This document shows, piece by piece, positions 49,340-58,915 of a stretch of DNA of 64,000 nt (positions are counted from its first letter, which is position 1; each line of letters begins with the position of its first letter). The DNA comes from Nocardioides palaemonis (lineage in GTDB: Bacteria; Actinomycetota; Actinomycetes; Propionibacteriales; Nocardioidaceae), in the NCBI RefSeq assembly GCF_018275325.1, contig NZ_JAGVQR010000001.1, positions 2,108,001 to 2,172,000 on the forward strand. The letters run 5' to 3'. The notes below the pieces were generated by a model, which was given only the letters and a program-made list of their open reading frames with translations, had not been told where the DNA came from and made no database searches. A program made the translations under genes and the position numbers.

Positions 49340-50644
49340 ATGCGCGCCACCGCCTCGATCCTCCACGTCGACCTCGACGCGTTCTTCGCAGCCGTCGAGC
49401 AGCGCGACAAGCCGTCGCTGCGCGGCAAGCCGGTGATCGTCGGCGGCACGGGCGGACGCGGCGTCGTCGCCACGGCCTCCTACGAGGCGAGGCGCTACGG
49501 CGTGGGCTCGGCGATGTCGGGTCGCGAGGCGCGGGCACGGTGCCCCCACGCCGCGTTCCTCAGCGGACGCTTCCACGCCTACCGCGAGACCAGCAGGCAG
49601 GTCATGGACGTGCTGCGCGAGCTGTCCCCGCTCGTGGAGCCGCTCTCGCTGGACGAGGCGTTCGTCGACCTGGCGGCGGCCGGGCTGTCGGACCTCGAGG
49701 TGGCCACGGTGACTCAGGTCGGGGCCGAGCTGCGCCGCCGCGTGCAGGAGGTGACCGGGGGGTTGACCGCCACGGTCGGGATCGCCTCGTCGAAGTTCCT
49801 CGCCAAGGTGGCCAGCGAGCTTGACAAGCCCGACGGCATGACGGTGGTCGCTCCCGGGACGGAGCTCGATCTCCTGCGGCCGATGCGGGTGGGCGTCATC
49901 CCGGGCGTCGGGCCGGCCACGGCCGACCGCCTGAGGCGTGCCGGGATCCACACCATCGCCGAGCTCGAGGGCACCGGCGAGGACGAGCTGGTCGCGCTGC
50001 TCGGCAAGGCGCAGGGGCACGGCCTGTGGCAGCTCGCACGTGCGCGCGACGACCGCCCCGTCGTGGCCGAGCGCGAGGCGAAGTCGATCAGCGTCGAGGG
50101 CACGTACGACTCCGACCTCACCGACCGGCGGCTGATGGAGGGGCTGCTGACCCGCCAGGCGCGCGACGTCGGCGCCCGGATGCGCAAGGGCGGGCACTCG
50201 GGGCGCACCGTGACGATCAAGGTCCGGCTGCACGACTTCACCACCCTCAGCCGCTCCAGCACCCTGTCCAGCCCGACCGACGACGGCGCCACGATCGCCC
50301 GCGTCGCCCGCTCGCTGCTCGCCGACCTCGACACGACCGGCGGCGTCCGCCTCCTCGGCGTCGGCGTCTCGGGGCTGGCCGACTGGGTGCAGGAGGACCT
50401 GTTCGGCACGGACACCGACTCCGAGGAGGACGTCGAGGTCGAGCTGCCGGCGCCGCCGCGACGGCTGTGGCCACCGGGCGCGGACGTCGTCCACGACGAG
50501 ATGGGCCCGGGCTGGGTGTGGGGGTCGGGGTCGGGTGTCGTCACCGTCCGCTTCGAGACTGCGCACACGCCGCCCGGGCCGGTGCGCAGCTATCGCAGCG
50601 ACGACCCCGCCCTGCATCGCGTCGAGCCTCCCGCCGAGGACTGA
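49340..50644 (+). CDS. dinB: DNA polymerase IV
   Basis: 434 residues. Y-family polymerase: 'ILHVDLDAFFAAVEQRD' (Asp11) and 'LSLDEAFVDLAAAGLSD' (Asp-Glu) are the metal-binding acids. 'ATVGIASSKFLAKVASELDK' and the helix-hairpin-helix 'VIPGVGPATADRLRRAGI' follow, then the little finger. The tail contains 'WPPGADVVHDEMGPGWVWGS', an extension seen in some actinobacterial DinB proteins (DinB1 type). It bypasses DNA lesions. No SOS box of the actinobacterial type is visible. Confidence 0.95.
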   Translation: MRATASILHVDLDAFFAAVEQRDKPSLRGKPVIVGGTGGRGVVATASYEARRYGVGSAMSGREARARCPHAAFLSGRFHAYRETSRQVMDVLRELSPLVEPLSLDEAFVDLAAAGLSDLEVATVTQVGAELRRRVQEVTGGLTATVGIASSKFLAKVASELDKPDGMTVVAPGTELDLLRPMRVGVIPGVGPATADRLRRAGIHTIAELEGTGEDELVALLGKAQGHGLWQLARARDDRPVVAEREAKSISVEGTYDSDLTDRRLMEGLLTRQARDVGARMRKGGHSGRTVTIKVRLHDFTTLSRSSTLSSPTDDGATIARVARSLLADLDTTGGVRLLGVGVSGLADWVQEDLFGTDTDSEEDVEVELPAPPRRLWPPGADVVHDEMGPGWVWGSGSGVVTVRFETAHTPPGPVRSYRSDDPALHRVEPPAED

Positions 50645-51203
50645 GGTCGCGGCCGCCCACCGCTCCCGCGGCACGGGCCCGACATGGTGAAGGGCTCCCG
50701 GCGGTATGAGCGCCGGGAGCCCCTCGATTCGGCCGGGTGTGGTGACGTCCGGCCCACCGGACCGGGCACCGCGTCCCCGCCTGCCCCGTCACCGGGCCTG
50801 CGCGGCGAGCACGCTCGCCGGGTGGAACTCGTGCCGTCCGATCCGATCCCCGACCCCGCAGGAGCGGCGTCGGTAGGCAGAGTTCTATGCCCCTCGTCCC
50901 CGCCGGCACAAGGGCCTGGCGGCACAAACCCGGGGTCCCACAGGGTTGCCCACAGAAGTCGTCCGGTCCTCCACAGCGGGGCGACGGCCCTCCACAGGTG
51001 CCGGGACGTTCGGTCCGGGTGCACGGACCCGATCGGGAACCCCTGAGAAGTCCCTGAGAGTTCGTCGATCGTGCAACTCACGGGGTACCTGAGTCGTCAA
51101 GGCAGGTGAAGGCACCGGCAATCGGCGGGGAACACCGCGTCGAACACAGGTGTTGGAACAGGCGTGCGACACGGGGTGGTCGCACAGGACGCAGGAGGAC
51201 CGC
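50645..51203 (+). other. Long regulatory region upstream of sigB-like gene with phased CCACAG repeats
   Basis: 559 bases without a supported gene. Apart from the dinB terminator it holds four direct CCACAG repeats starting at 50938, 50950, 50971 and 50992 (spacings 12, 21, 21), the last within TCCACAGG. The sigma gene's ribosome-binding site is GGAGG at 51194-51198. No certain -10/-35 pair was found. Confidence 0.5.
50692..50722 (+). terminator. Hairpin terminator of dinB
   Basis: 11-bp perfect arms GGGCTCCCGGC/GCCGGGAGCCC with a nine-base loop, 48 bases after the dinB stop. Confidence 0.8.
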
Positions 51204-52169
<966 letters not shown>

Positions 52170-52178
52170 TCCGGGGGC

Positions 52179-52278
52179 GCGTACCGGTCCTTTCAGCGAT
52201 CCCCGGTCAGCCGGGGATCGCTGAACATGTCAGGCCGTGCACGCCCTGACATGTTCAGCGAGAGCCTGACCGGTACGC
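52179..52278. repeat. Composite double-hairpin repeat, copy 2, with outer inverted repeats
   Basis: The core 52191-52270 matches copy 1 (35446-35526): TTCAGCGATCCCCGG/complement at 52192-52206 and 52211-52225, and perfect GAACATGTCAGG/CCTGACATGTTC at 52223-52234 and 52245-52256. In addition GCGTACCGGTC (52179-52189) and GACCGGTACGC (52268-52278) form 11-bp outer inverted repeats around the unit. It lies between sigB and the convergent GH3 gene. Confidence 0.92.
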
Positions 52279-52285
52279 CGCCTGG

Positions 52286-53611
52286 TCAGTACGCCGCGGA
52301 CTCCAGGTCCGCGCTCGCGGCCCGTGCCCGGTCGACCACGTCGGCCGGCACGGGCCGTTGTGCTGCCAGGCGCGCCTGCCACATCTGCACCGCCACCACG
52401 CGGGCCGCGGCCTCCTCGACCCGGGCGCGGGACACGTCGCCCGAGCGGAGCGCGTCGACGACGACCTGGTGGGTGGCGGCGTTGTCGACGGGCATCAGCA
52501 GCAGGTCCGCGCCGGCCTCCAGCGCCTGCAGCGCGGGGTAGGGCCGGCCCGCGACGGCGCCCATGCCGAGGGAGTCGGTGATGGTGACGCCCTCGAAGCC
52601 GAGGTCGTCACGGAGCATCGAGTAGACCTCCGGCGCCATGCTGGCGGGGACGTCGGGGGCGATGCTGGTCAGGTCGAGGTGGCTGAGCATGACCGCCGGC
52701 GCCGCGTGCTTGATCGCCGACTCGAAGGGCGGCAGGTCGTGCTCCTGGATCTCGGCGAGCGTCGAGCCCACCACCGGGAGGGTGTCGTGGCTGTCGGTCG
52801 TGGCGGTGCCGTGACCGGGGAAGTGCTTGACGGTCGAGACCACGCCGGCGTCGTCGTAGCCCTTGATCGCCGCGCCGACCGCCTGCGCCGCGACCTGCGG
52901 GTCCATCGACGGCGACCGGGCTCCAATGGTGGGGTCGGCGGCGCCGATGGTGACGTCGGCGACCGGCGCGAACACCCAGGTGAAGCCGAGGCTGCGCAGC
53001 TCGAGACCGGTGGTCAGTGCGGCCGCGCGGGTCACCCGTCGGCCGAGCCGGGCGTCGGCCTGGATCGCGAGGCCCGCGGACTGGAAGTGCGGGAAGTCGG
53101 TGGCGATGCCGCGCAGGTGGGAGACGTAGCCGCCCTCCTGGTCGACGCCGATGACCGGCGGGAAGTCACGGCCGTCGGCGGCCGACGCCTCGGCGATCGC
53201 GGAGGTCATCGCCCGCACCTGGTCGCCGTCCGTGACGTTGTCGGCCGTGATCGAGATGCCGGCGAGGTGCAGGTCGCGCACCATCTGCGCGGGCACCGCC
53301 GGGTCGGTGCCGTGGAAGCGTCCGACGATCACCTGGCCGGCGAGCCGCTCGTCGCTCCAGCCCGCCACCATCTCCTGCGCCTGCTCGAGCTCGCCCACCG
53401 TCGGTCCCCAGGAGGTGGGGGTGTCGGCGTCGACCGTCGGGGACGCCGAGGGCGCCGGCTCGGACGGCGTCGACGAGCCGGACGACGAGCCGGACGACGA
53501 GGCGGACGAGGTCGCGGGGGGCTCCGCCGGGTCGGCGCCGAGGCTCGCGCACCCGCTGACCAGCAGCAGTCCGGTCGCGATCACGGCCAGGCGGGGTCGG
53601 AGCGAGAGCAC
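52286..53611 (-). CDS. Glycoside hydrolase family 3 lipoprotein (NagZ-like)
   Basis: 441 residues. Lipobox 'GLLLVSGCAS' (Cys21), a Ser/Pro linker to about 70, then a GH3 domain: 'VIGVDQEGGYV' (Asp157), 'VKHFPGHGTATTDSHDTLP' (about 261-279; Lys-His and the acid/base-loop His) and nucleophile Asp346 in 'ITDSLGMGAV'. This is the single-domain beta-N-acetylhexosaminidase layout used in peptidoglycan recycling; here it acts outside the membrane. GTG start leaderless (TAACCT, seven bases). Confidence 0.92.
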   Translation of the reverse strand: MLSLRPRLAVIATGLLLVSGCASLGADPAEPPATSSASSSGSSSGSSTPSEPAPSASPTVDADTPTSWGPTVGELEQAQEMVAGWSDERLAGQVIVGRFHGTDPAVPAQMVRDLHLAGISITADNVTDGDQVRAMTSAIAEASAADGRDFPPVIGVDQEGGYVSHLRGIATDFPHFQSAGLAIQADARLGRRVTRAAALTTGLELRSLGFTWVFAPVADVTIGAADPTIGARSPSMDPQVAAQAVGAAIKGYDDAGVVSTVKHFPGHGTATTDSHDTLPVVGSTLAEIQEHDLPPFESAIKHAAPAVMLSHLDLTSIAPDVPASMAPEVYSMLRDDLGFEGVTITDSLGMGAVAGRPYPALQALEAGADLLLMPVDNAATHQVVVDALRSGDVSRARVEEAAARVVAVQMWQARLAAQRPVPADVVDRARAASADLESAAY

Positions 53612-53618
53612 GCCCGGG

Positions 53619-53624
53619 AGGTTA
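53619..53624 (-). promoter_or_regulatory. Leaderless -10 box (TAACCT)
   Basis: The box ends seven bases before the GTG of the GH3 gene. Confidence 0.55.
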
Positions 53625-53652
53625 CCGGCCGGACCCTGACGACGAGGAAACG

Positions 53653-54249
53653 TCAGGCGCCCGCGACCAGGTCGGCGTGGAGCTCCTCCACCGCGCGACG
53701 CAGGTCCTCCTGCGTGCCGGTGTTGTCCAACACCCGGGTGGCGATCGCGAGCCGCTGCTCGCGTCCGGCCTGGGCGGCGATCCGCGCCTCCGCCTCCTCG
53801 CGGGTCCAGTCCCGGTCGCGCACCATCCGCTCGACCTGGACCTCGGTCGGGACGTCGACGACGACCACCTCGTCGAAGGACGCGGCCCGGTCGCCCTCCG
53901 CGAGCAGCGGGATGTCGTGGACGACCACCGCGTCCGGGGGCGCCTCCGCCTCGAGCTCGGCACCCCGCTGGTGGACGAGCGGGTGGATGATCGCCTCGAG
54001 CCGCTTGCGAGCCCCGGGATCGCCGAAGACCAGCCGGCCCATCGCCGGCCGGTCGAGGTCGCCCTCGTGCGTCAGCACCTCGGGGCCGAACTCCTCGACC
54101 ACCGCCGCCAGCCCGGGCGTGCCGCGGGCCACGACCTCACGTGCCAGCACGTCGGCGTCGATCACGACGGCTCCCAGCTCGGCGAGCATCCGCGAGACGG
54201 TGCTCTTGCCGGAGGCGATGCCCCCGGTCAGGCCGACCCGTACGGTCAC
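53653..54249 (-). CDS. coaE: Dephospho-CoA kinase
   Basis: 198 residues. Walker A 'GLTGGIASGKSTVSRML' (about 7-23), 'GAVVIDADVLAREVVARG' and 'HDIPLLAEGDRAASFD' are the family motifs. It phosphorylates dephospho-CoA at the ribose, the last step of CoA synthesis. It is the short form, without the C-terminal UPF0157-like domain found fused in mycobacteria. The GTG start overlaps the marR stop (GTGA), so it is coupled to the regulator. Confidence 0.94.
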   Translation of the reverse strand: MTVRVGLTGGIASGKSTVSRMLAELGAVVIDADVLAREVVARGTPGLAAVVEEFGPEVLTHEGDLDRPAMGRLVFGDPGARKRLEAIIHPLVHQRGAELEAEAPPDAVVVHDIPLLAEGDRAASFDEVVVVDVPTEVQVERMVRDRDWTREEAEARIAAQAGREQRLAIATRVLDNTGTQEDLRRAVEELHADLVAGA

Positions 54250-54689
54250 TGGTCCTCCCCCACGACGACGGTCAGGATCTCGTGGAGCGTACGACGCTGG
54301 GTGGGGGTGAGCACGTCGAGGACCCGCTCGGACGCATCACGGCGTACGTCGTCGATCTGCGCCACCAGCGCGCGCCCGGTGTCGGTGAGGGTCAGCGTGG
54401 TCGCCCGTCGGTCCGTCGGATCGGGCGCCCGGTCCACCCAGCCACGCTCCTCGAGGGCGTCGACGACCTCCGTGGCCGAGCGGGGCGCGATGTGCAGGTC
54501 GTCGGCGAGCGCGGAGGGACGCATGCCGTCCGGCCGCGACGCGAGCACCCGCAACGCGCGCGACTGGGACGGCGTCACCTGCCACCGCGCGAGCGCGTCG
54601 AGGTGGGCCCGCCGGACGCGGCGCGCGGCGGCCATCACCAGGTCTCCGGTCTGGGTCTCTCGCCCCACGGGAATACGTCCTGCCTGCAT
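54246..54689 (-). CDS. MarR-family transcriptional regulator
   Basis: 147 residues. Winged helix 'MRPSALADDLHIAPRSATEV' and 'VDALEERGWVDRAPDPTDRR', then the usual wing 'ATTLTLTDTGRALVAQ'. It probably represses the divergent ABC exporter and itself through the three half-sites at 54699-54720. The ATG is 10 bases from the first half-site. Expression of coaE is tied to it by translational coupling, an unusual partner for an efflux regulator. Confidence 0.9.
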   Translation of the reverse strand: MQAGRIPVGRETQTGDLVMAAARRVRRAHLDALARWQVTPSQSRALRVLASRPDGMRPSALADDLHIAPRSATEVVDALEERGWVDRAPDPTDRRATTLTLTDTGRALVAQIDDVRRDASERVLDVLTPTQRRTLHEILTVVVGEDQ

Positions 54690-54698
54690 CGGGTTGCT

Positions 54699-54720
54699 AC
54701 CTCATAGTGAGGTTACCTCA
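54699..54720. promoter_or_regulatory. MarR operator with three alternating half-sites
   Basis: ACCTCA (54699-54704), TGAGGT (54708-54713) and ACCTCA (54715-54720) make two overlapping inverted repeats that share the middle half-site, with 3-base and 1-base spacers. It sits in the 67-base gap between marR and the ABC exporter gene. Confidence 0.8.
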
Positions 54721-54756
54721 CGTTATCCCGGTCTCCCAGAGAGAGGAGCTGGTCGC

Positions 54757-56628
54757 ATGGCTGACCACGCACGCTCCACCCCGTCCTCCCCGCCGGCCGA
54801 GGCCCGTGAGGCTCGCGGCCCGCGCGGCTCGCGAGTCGGTCGTCGTGACCCCGCCGACCTCCGCCAGCTCGCGGACTCCCCCGTCTCCCTGCGCCGTGTC
54901 GCGCGCCTGTTCACGCCCCACAAGGCCACCCTCGCGGTCGTCGTCGCCCTCATCGTGCTGAGCTCGGTCGTCGGACTGGCGCAGCCGTTCCTGGTCCGCC
55001 ACGTCATCGACGACGCGCTGCCGCGCCAGGACGTACGCCTGCTCCTGCTGCTGGTCGGCGCCATGGTCGGCGTCGCCGTCGCGACCGCCGTGATCGGCGT
55101 CGTGCAGACCTTGTTGTCCACCTCGGTCGGCCAGAGGGTCATGCACCGCCTGCGCAGCGACCTGTTCGCGCACCTGCAGCAGCAGTCGCTCGGCTTTTTC
55201 ACCCGCACCCGAGGGGGCGAGGTGCAGTCGCGCCTGGTCAACGACATCGGCAGCATGCAGGGCGTCGTCACCCAGACCGCCACGTCGATCGCCGCGAACC
55301 TCACCGTCGTGATCGGCACAGCGGTCGCGATGGTCGCACTGAGCTGGCGCCTCGCGCTCATCTCCCTCGTCGTGCTCCCGCCGGCCGTCCTGCTCACCCG
55401 GCAGGTCGCGCGGATGCGGCACCGGGTCACCGGCGAGCGCCAGCGCCGCCTGGCCGACCTGCACGTCCAGATCGAGGAGGGCCTCTCCGTGAGCGGCGTG
55501 CTGCTCACCAAGACCCTCGGCGCCTCGCCCCGGCTCACCGCGAGGTTCGAGGACACCTCGGCCGACCTGGTCGGCCTCGAGATCCGCTCGCAGCTGGCGG
55601 GTCGCTGGCGGATGGCCACGATGACCATCGTCTTCGCCGCCGTACCGGCCGCGATCTACCTCGCCGCCGGCTTCCCCGCCACGTCGGGAGGGATGACGAT
55701 CGGCACGCTGGTGGCGTTCATCGCGCTGCAGGGCAGCCTGTTCCGCCCGCTCATGGGCCTGCTCAACGTCGGCGTCGACCTCACCGCGTCGATGGCGCTG
55801 TTCAGCCGGATCTTCGAGTACGCCGACCTCCCGGTCGAGATCGCCGAGCCCCGGTCCCCCACCCACCTCGACCGCGCCGACGCCCGCGGCGAGGTGCGCT
55901 TCGACCACGTCGGCTTCGCGTACGACCCCGACCGGCCGGTGCTGACCGGCATCGACCTCCACGTCCCGGCGGGCACCACGCTCGCCCTGGTCGGCGAGAC
56001 CGGCAGCGGCAAGTCCACGCTCGCCTCGCTGGTCCCCCGTCTCCACGACGTCACCGACGGCAGCGTGAGCATCGACGGGGTCGACGTCCGCGACCTCCCC
56101 TCGTCAGACGTGGCCGAGCTCGTCGGCGTGGTCACCCAGGAGACCTACCTGGTGCACGCCTCGGTCCGCGAGAACCTCCGTCACGCCCGCCCCGAGGCCA
56201 CCGACGCCCAGATCGAGCAGGCCGCGCGGGAGGCTCGGATCCACGACCTGATCGCATCGCTGCCCGACGGCTACGACACCATCGTCGGCTCCCGCGGCCA
56301 CCGCTTCTCCGGCGGCGAGCAGCAGCGACTGGCCATCGCGCGGACGTTGTTGCGCGATCCCGCCGTGCTGGTGCTCGACGAGGCCACCAGCGCACTCGAC
56401 AACGAGACCGAGCGCTCGATCCTCGCCACGCTCGACGACGTCACCCGCAGCCGTACGACGATCACGATCGCCCACCGGCTCTCGACGGTCCGCGACGCCG
56501 ACCAGATCGCCGTGCTCAGCCAGGGCCGAGTCGTCGAGCTCGGCACCCACGAGGACCTGCTGCTCCTCGGCGGGCGCTACGCCGCCCTGGTCCGCGGAGG
56601 GCTCACCGGGGACCGGATCGCGGCCTGA
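54757..56628 (+). CDS. ABC exporter, fused membrane and ATPase domains
   Basis: 623 residues. A charged N-terminal tail (about 1-45), six membrane helices (about 57-340: 'AVVVALIVLSSVVGLAQPFL' first), and an ATPase domain with Walker A 'LVGETGSGKSTLASLV', signature 'HRFSGGEQQRLAIARTLL' and Walker B 'VLVLDEATSALD'. It is a homodimeric multidrug or lipid exporter type. Gene start follows GAGAGGAG. Likely induced when a ligand releases the adjacent MarR protein. Substrate unknown. Confidence 0.93.
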   Translation: MADHARSTPSSPPAEAREARGPRGSRVGRRDPADLRQLADSPVSLRRVARLFTPHKATLAVVVALIVLSSVVGLAQPFLVRHVIDDALPRQDVRLLLLLVGAMVGVAVATAVIGVVQTLLSTSVGQRVMHRLRSDLFAHLQQQSLGFFTRTRGGEVQSRLVNDIGSMQGVVTQTATSIAANLTVVIGTAVAMVALSWRLALISLVVLPPAVLLTRQVARMRHRVTGERQRRLADLHVQIEEGLSVSGVLLTKTLGASPRLTARFEDTSADLVGLEIRSQLAGRWRMATMTIVFAAVPAAIYLAAGFPATSGGMTIGTLVAFIALQGSLFRPLMGLLNVGVDLTASMALFSRIFEYADLPVEIAEPRSPTHLDRADARGEVRFDHVGFAYDPDRPVLTGIDLHVPAGTTLALVGETGSGKSTLASLVPRLHDVTDGSVSIDGVDVRDLPSSDVAELVGVVTQETYLVHASVRENLRHARPEATDAQIEQAAREARIHDLIASLPDGYDTIVGSRGHRFSGGEQQRLAIARTLLRDPAVLVLDEATSALDNETERSILATLDDVTRSRTTITIAHRLSTVRDADQIAVLSQGRVVELGTHEDLLLLGGRYAALVRGGLTGDRIAA

Positions 56629-56635
56629 GCCTGCG

Positions 56636-57913
56636 TCAGGCGGACGCCTTCTCGGCAGCCGCGAGCAGCACGCAGGTCGCCACGACCTCCATGGCCGCGG
56701 TGACCTCGGCGACGGGCGGCATCGTCGGCGCGAGGCGGATGTTGGTGTCGTCCGGGTCCTGCTTGTAGGGGTACGACGACCCGGCGGGCGTCAGCGCGAC
56801 GCCGACCGCCTTGGCCAGCTCGACCACGCGCGAGGCCGTGCCGGGCACCACGTCGAGGTTGACGAAGTAGCCGCCGGCCGGGGTGTTCCAGGTCGCCACG
56901 TCACGACCGCCGAGGCGCTCGGAGAGGACGCGGTCGACCTCGGCGAACTTGGGCGCGATGATCTCGCGGTGCCGGGCCATGTGGTCGCGCACGCCCTGCG
57001 GCGAGCCGAAGAACTCGACGTGGCGCAGGTGGTTGACCTTGTCGGGCCCGATCGAGCCGTTGCCGAGGTGGCGGAGGTACCACGCGACGTTGTCGGTGGA
57101 CGCGGCCAGGAAGGCCACGCCGGCGCCGGCGAAGGTGATCTTCGACGTCGAGGCGAACATGATCGGGCGGTGCGGGTGTCCGGCCGCGGACGCGAGGGTG
57201 AGCACGTCGGCGCTCTTGGCCTCGTCCTCGGTGAGGTGGTGCAGCGCGTACGCGTTGTCCCAGAAGATCTTGAAGTCGGGCGCCGCCGTCGGCATCGACG
57301 CGAGCCGCGCCGCCACCTCCTGGCTGACCACGGCACCGGTCGGGTTGGCGTAGGTGGGCACCACCCACATGCCCTTGATGCTCGCGTCGTCGGCGACCAG
57401 CGCCGCGACGGCCTCGGCGTCCGGCCCGTCGTCACCCATCGGCACCGTCACCATCTCGATGCCGAGGCTCTCCAGCAGCGTGAAGTGCCGGTCGTAGCCG
57501 GGGACGGGGCAGACGAAGCGCACCTTCTCCTCACGGCCCCACGGGCGCTCGGAGTCCACGCCGCCGAAGAGCATCAGGTAGAACAGGCAGTCGCGCATCA
57601 TCGTCAGGCTCGAGCTGCCGCCGGCGACGAGCTGCTCGGGCTCGACCCAGAGCAGCTCGGCGAACATCTCGCGGAGGTCGGCCAGGCCCTCCAGCCCGCC
57701 GTAGTTGCGGACGTCGACCCCCCGGGAGTCCAGGTGGGTCGTGGGCAGGCGCAGCAGGTCCTCGGCGAGGTCGAGCTGCTGGGCCGAGGGCTTCCCGCGC
57801 GTGAGGTCGAGCTTGAGGCCCTTGCCCTTCAGCTCCTCGTAGGCTGCGCGCTGCTCCTCGAGGAGCGCGGCGAGGTCGTCGGCGGACAGGTCGGCCAGCG
57901 GGGTCGCGTTCAC
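56636..57913 (-). CDS. Aspartate aminotransferase, subgroup Ic (Corynebacterium AspT-like)
   Basis: 425 residues. 'LKLDLTRGKPSAQQLDLAED', 'DVRNYGGLEGLADLREMFAE', 'CPVPGYDRHFTLLESLG' and 'GMWVVPTYANPTGAVVSQEV' closely match what I recall of Corynebacterium glutamicum AspT. PLP Lys258 is in 'STSKITFAGAGVAFLA'. It exchanges amino groups between aspartate and 2-oxoglutarate. GTG start leaderless (TAGCCT, seven bases). Its stop and the exporter's convergent stop lie within a six-base GCCTGA/TCAGGC stem. Confidence 0.92.
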   Translation of the reverse strand: MNATPLADLSADDLAALLEEQRAAYEELKGKGLKLDLTRGKPSAQQLDLAEDLLRLPTTHLDSRGVDVRNYGGLEGLADLREMFAELLWVEPEQLVAGGSSSLTMMRDCLFYLMLFGGVDSERPWGREEKVRFVCPVPGYDRHFTLLESLGIEMVTVPMGDDGPDAEAVAALVADDASIKGMWVVPTYANPTGAVVSQEVAARLASMPTAAPDFKIFWDNAYALHHLTEDEAKSADVLTLASAAGHPHRPIMFASTSKITFAGAGVAFLAASTDNVAWYLRHLGNGSIGPDKVNHLRHVEFFGSPQGVRDHMARHREIIAPKFAEVDRVLSERLGGRDVATWNTPAGGYFVNLDVVPGTASRVVELAKAVGVALTPAGSSYPYKQDPDDTNIRLAPTMPPVAEVTAAMEVVATCVLLAAAEKASA

Positions 57914-57920
57914 GACCCCA

Positions 57921-57926
57921 AGGCTA
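57921..57926 (-). promoter_or_regulatory. Leaderless -10 box (TAGCCT)
   Basis: The box ends seven bases before the GTG of the aminotransferase gene. Confidence 0.55.
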
Positions 57927-57944
57927 CCGAGGTCCGCGACCGGG

Positions 57945-58895
57945 TCAGGCGGGCGTCTTGAAGCTGCGCCGGTACTCCTGCGGGCTGACGCCGCGCGAGC
58001 GCCCGAAGTGGTGGCGCAGCGTCGCGGCGTTGCCGAAGCCCACCTCGCCGGCCACCCAGTCGATGGAGTGGTCGGTCTGCTCCAGCAGCTCCTGGGCCGC
58101 GCGCACCCGCTCGCCGAGGATCCAGGAGTACGGCGTGGTGCCGGTCTCCTCCTTGAACCGGCGCGCGAAGGTGCGCGCCGACATGTGCACCTGGCGCGCC
58201 AGCGTCTCGACGTCGAGCTCGTCGGCGAGGTGGGCGCTGATCCACGCCAGCAGCGGGGCGAGCGCCTCGGACTCGCACACCGGCACCGGGCGCTCGATGA
58301 ACTGCGCCTGTCCGCCGTCGCGGTGGGGCGGGACGACCATCCGCCGCGCCGTCGTGGCCGCGACGCGGGCACCGAAGTGCTGGCGCATCACGTGGAGCGC
58401 GGCGTCGAGCGCGGCGGCCGAGCCCGCACCGGTGACCACGGTGCCGTCCTGGACGTAGAGCACGTCGGGGTCGACGATCGCGCCGGGGAACGTGGCGGCG
58501 AGCTCGGCGGCGTAGCGCCAGTGGGTGGTGCAGCGACGGCCCTCGAGCAGGCCGGCCTCGCCGAGCATGAAGGTGGCCGAGCAGTGCGCGAAGAGCATCG
58601 CGCCGCGTGCGTGGGTGGCCCGCAGGAGCTCGGAGACCTCGGGCGAGGTCCCCCGGTGGTCGCTCTTGGGGGCCAGGCAGACCAGGTCGGCGTCGGCGGC
58701 CTCGTCGAGGCCGTGCTCGACCACGAGGTCGAAGCCCGCGCGGGTGCGCAGCCGGCCCGGTCGCGGCGTGACCACCCGGAAGTCGAAGACCGGGTTGTCG
58801 TCCTCGGGGTGGTAGGGCTCGGCCCACACCTCGCACAGCGCCCCGAGACCGAACGGCTCGGGCTGCTCCTGGACGACGACGGCGACCTTCTTCAC
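57945..58895 (-). CDS. GlxA-type AraC-family transcriptional regulator
   Basis: 316 residues. An N-terminal DJ-1/PfpI-like domain (about 1-180; 'GAMLFAHCSATFMLGEAGLL' with the nucleophile-elbow Cys) is fused to an AraC HTH_18 domain ('ELDVETLARQVHMSARTFAR' and 'WVAGEVGFGNAATLRHHFGR'). Such regulators sense small metabolites; the ligand is unknown. It is divergent from a 52-residue protein gene, with a three-part operator in the 93-base gap. The GTG start is the first before 'KKVAVVVQEQPEPFGLG'. Confidence 0.9.
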   Translation of the reverse strand: MKKVAVVVQEQPEPFGLGALCEVWAEPYHPEDDNPVFDFRVVTPRPGRLRTRAGFDLVVEHGLDEAADADLVCLAPKSDHRGTSPEVSELLRATHARGAMLFAHCSATFMLGEAGLLEGRRCTTHWRYAAELAATFPGAIVDPDVLYVQDGTVVTGAGSAAALDAALHVMRQHFGARVAATTARRMVVPPHRDGGQAQFIERPVPVCESEALAPLLAWISAHLADELDVETLARQVHMSARTFARRFKEETGTTPYSWILGERVRAAQELLEQTDHSIDWVAGEVGFGNAATLRHHFGRSRGVSPQEYRRSFKTPA

Positions 58896-58915
58896 CCGAC
58901 CAGCGTCGCCGACAC

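Noticed and set aside
50684..51046. 120-codon open frame upstream of the sigB-like gene
   Set aside because: It begins within a terminator hairpin, has no ribosome-binding site, and its sequence is Pro/Gly/Arg-rich without fold signs.
51120..51150. ECF-type promoter (GGAAC...GTT) before the sigB-like gene
   Set aside because: GGAAC at 51130 and the next GTT are 18 bases apart, longer than the usual spacing, and no second similar site exists in the window.
54699..54720. Operator read as an attachment site of a mobile element
   Set aside because: There is no integrase, no tRNA gene and no second copy in the window; position between marR and its divergent target explains it better.
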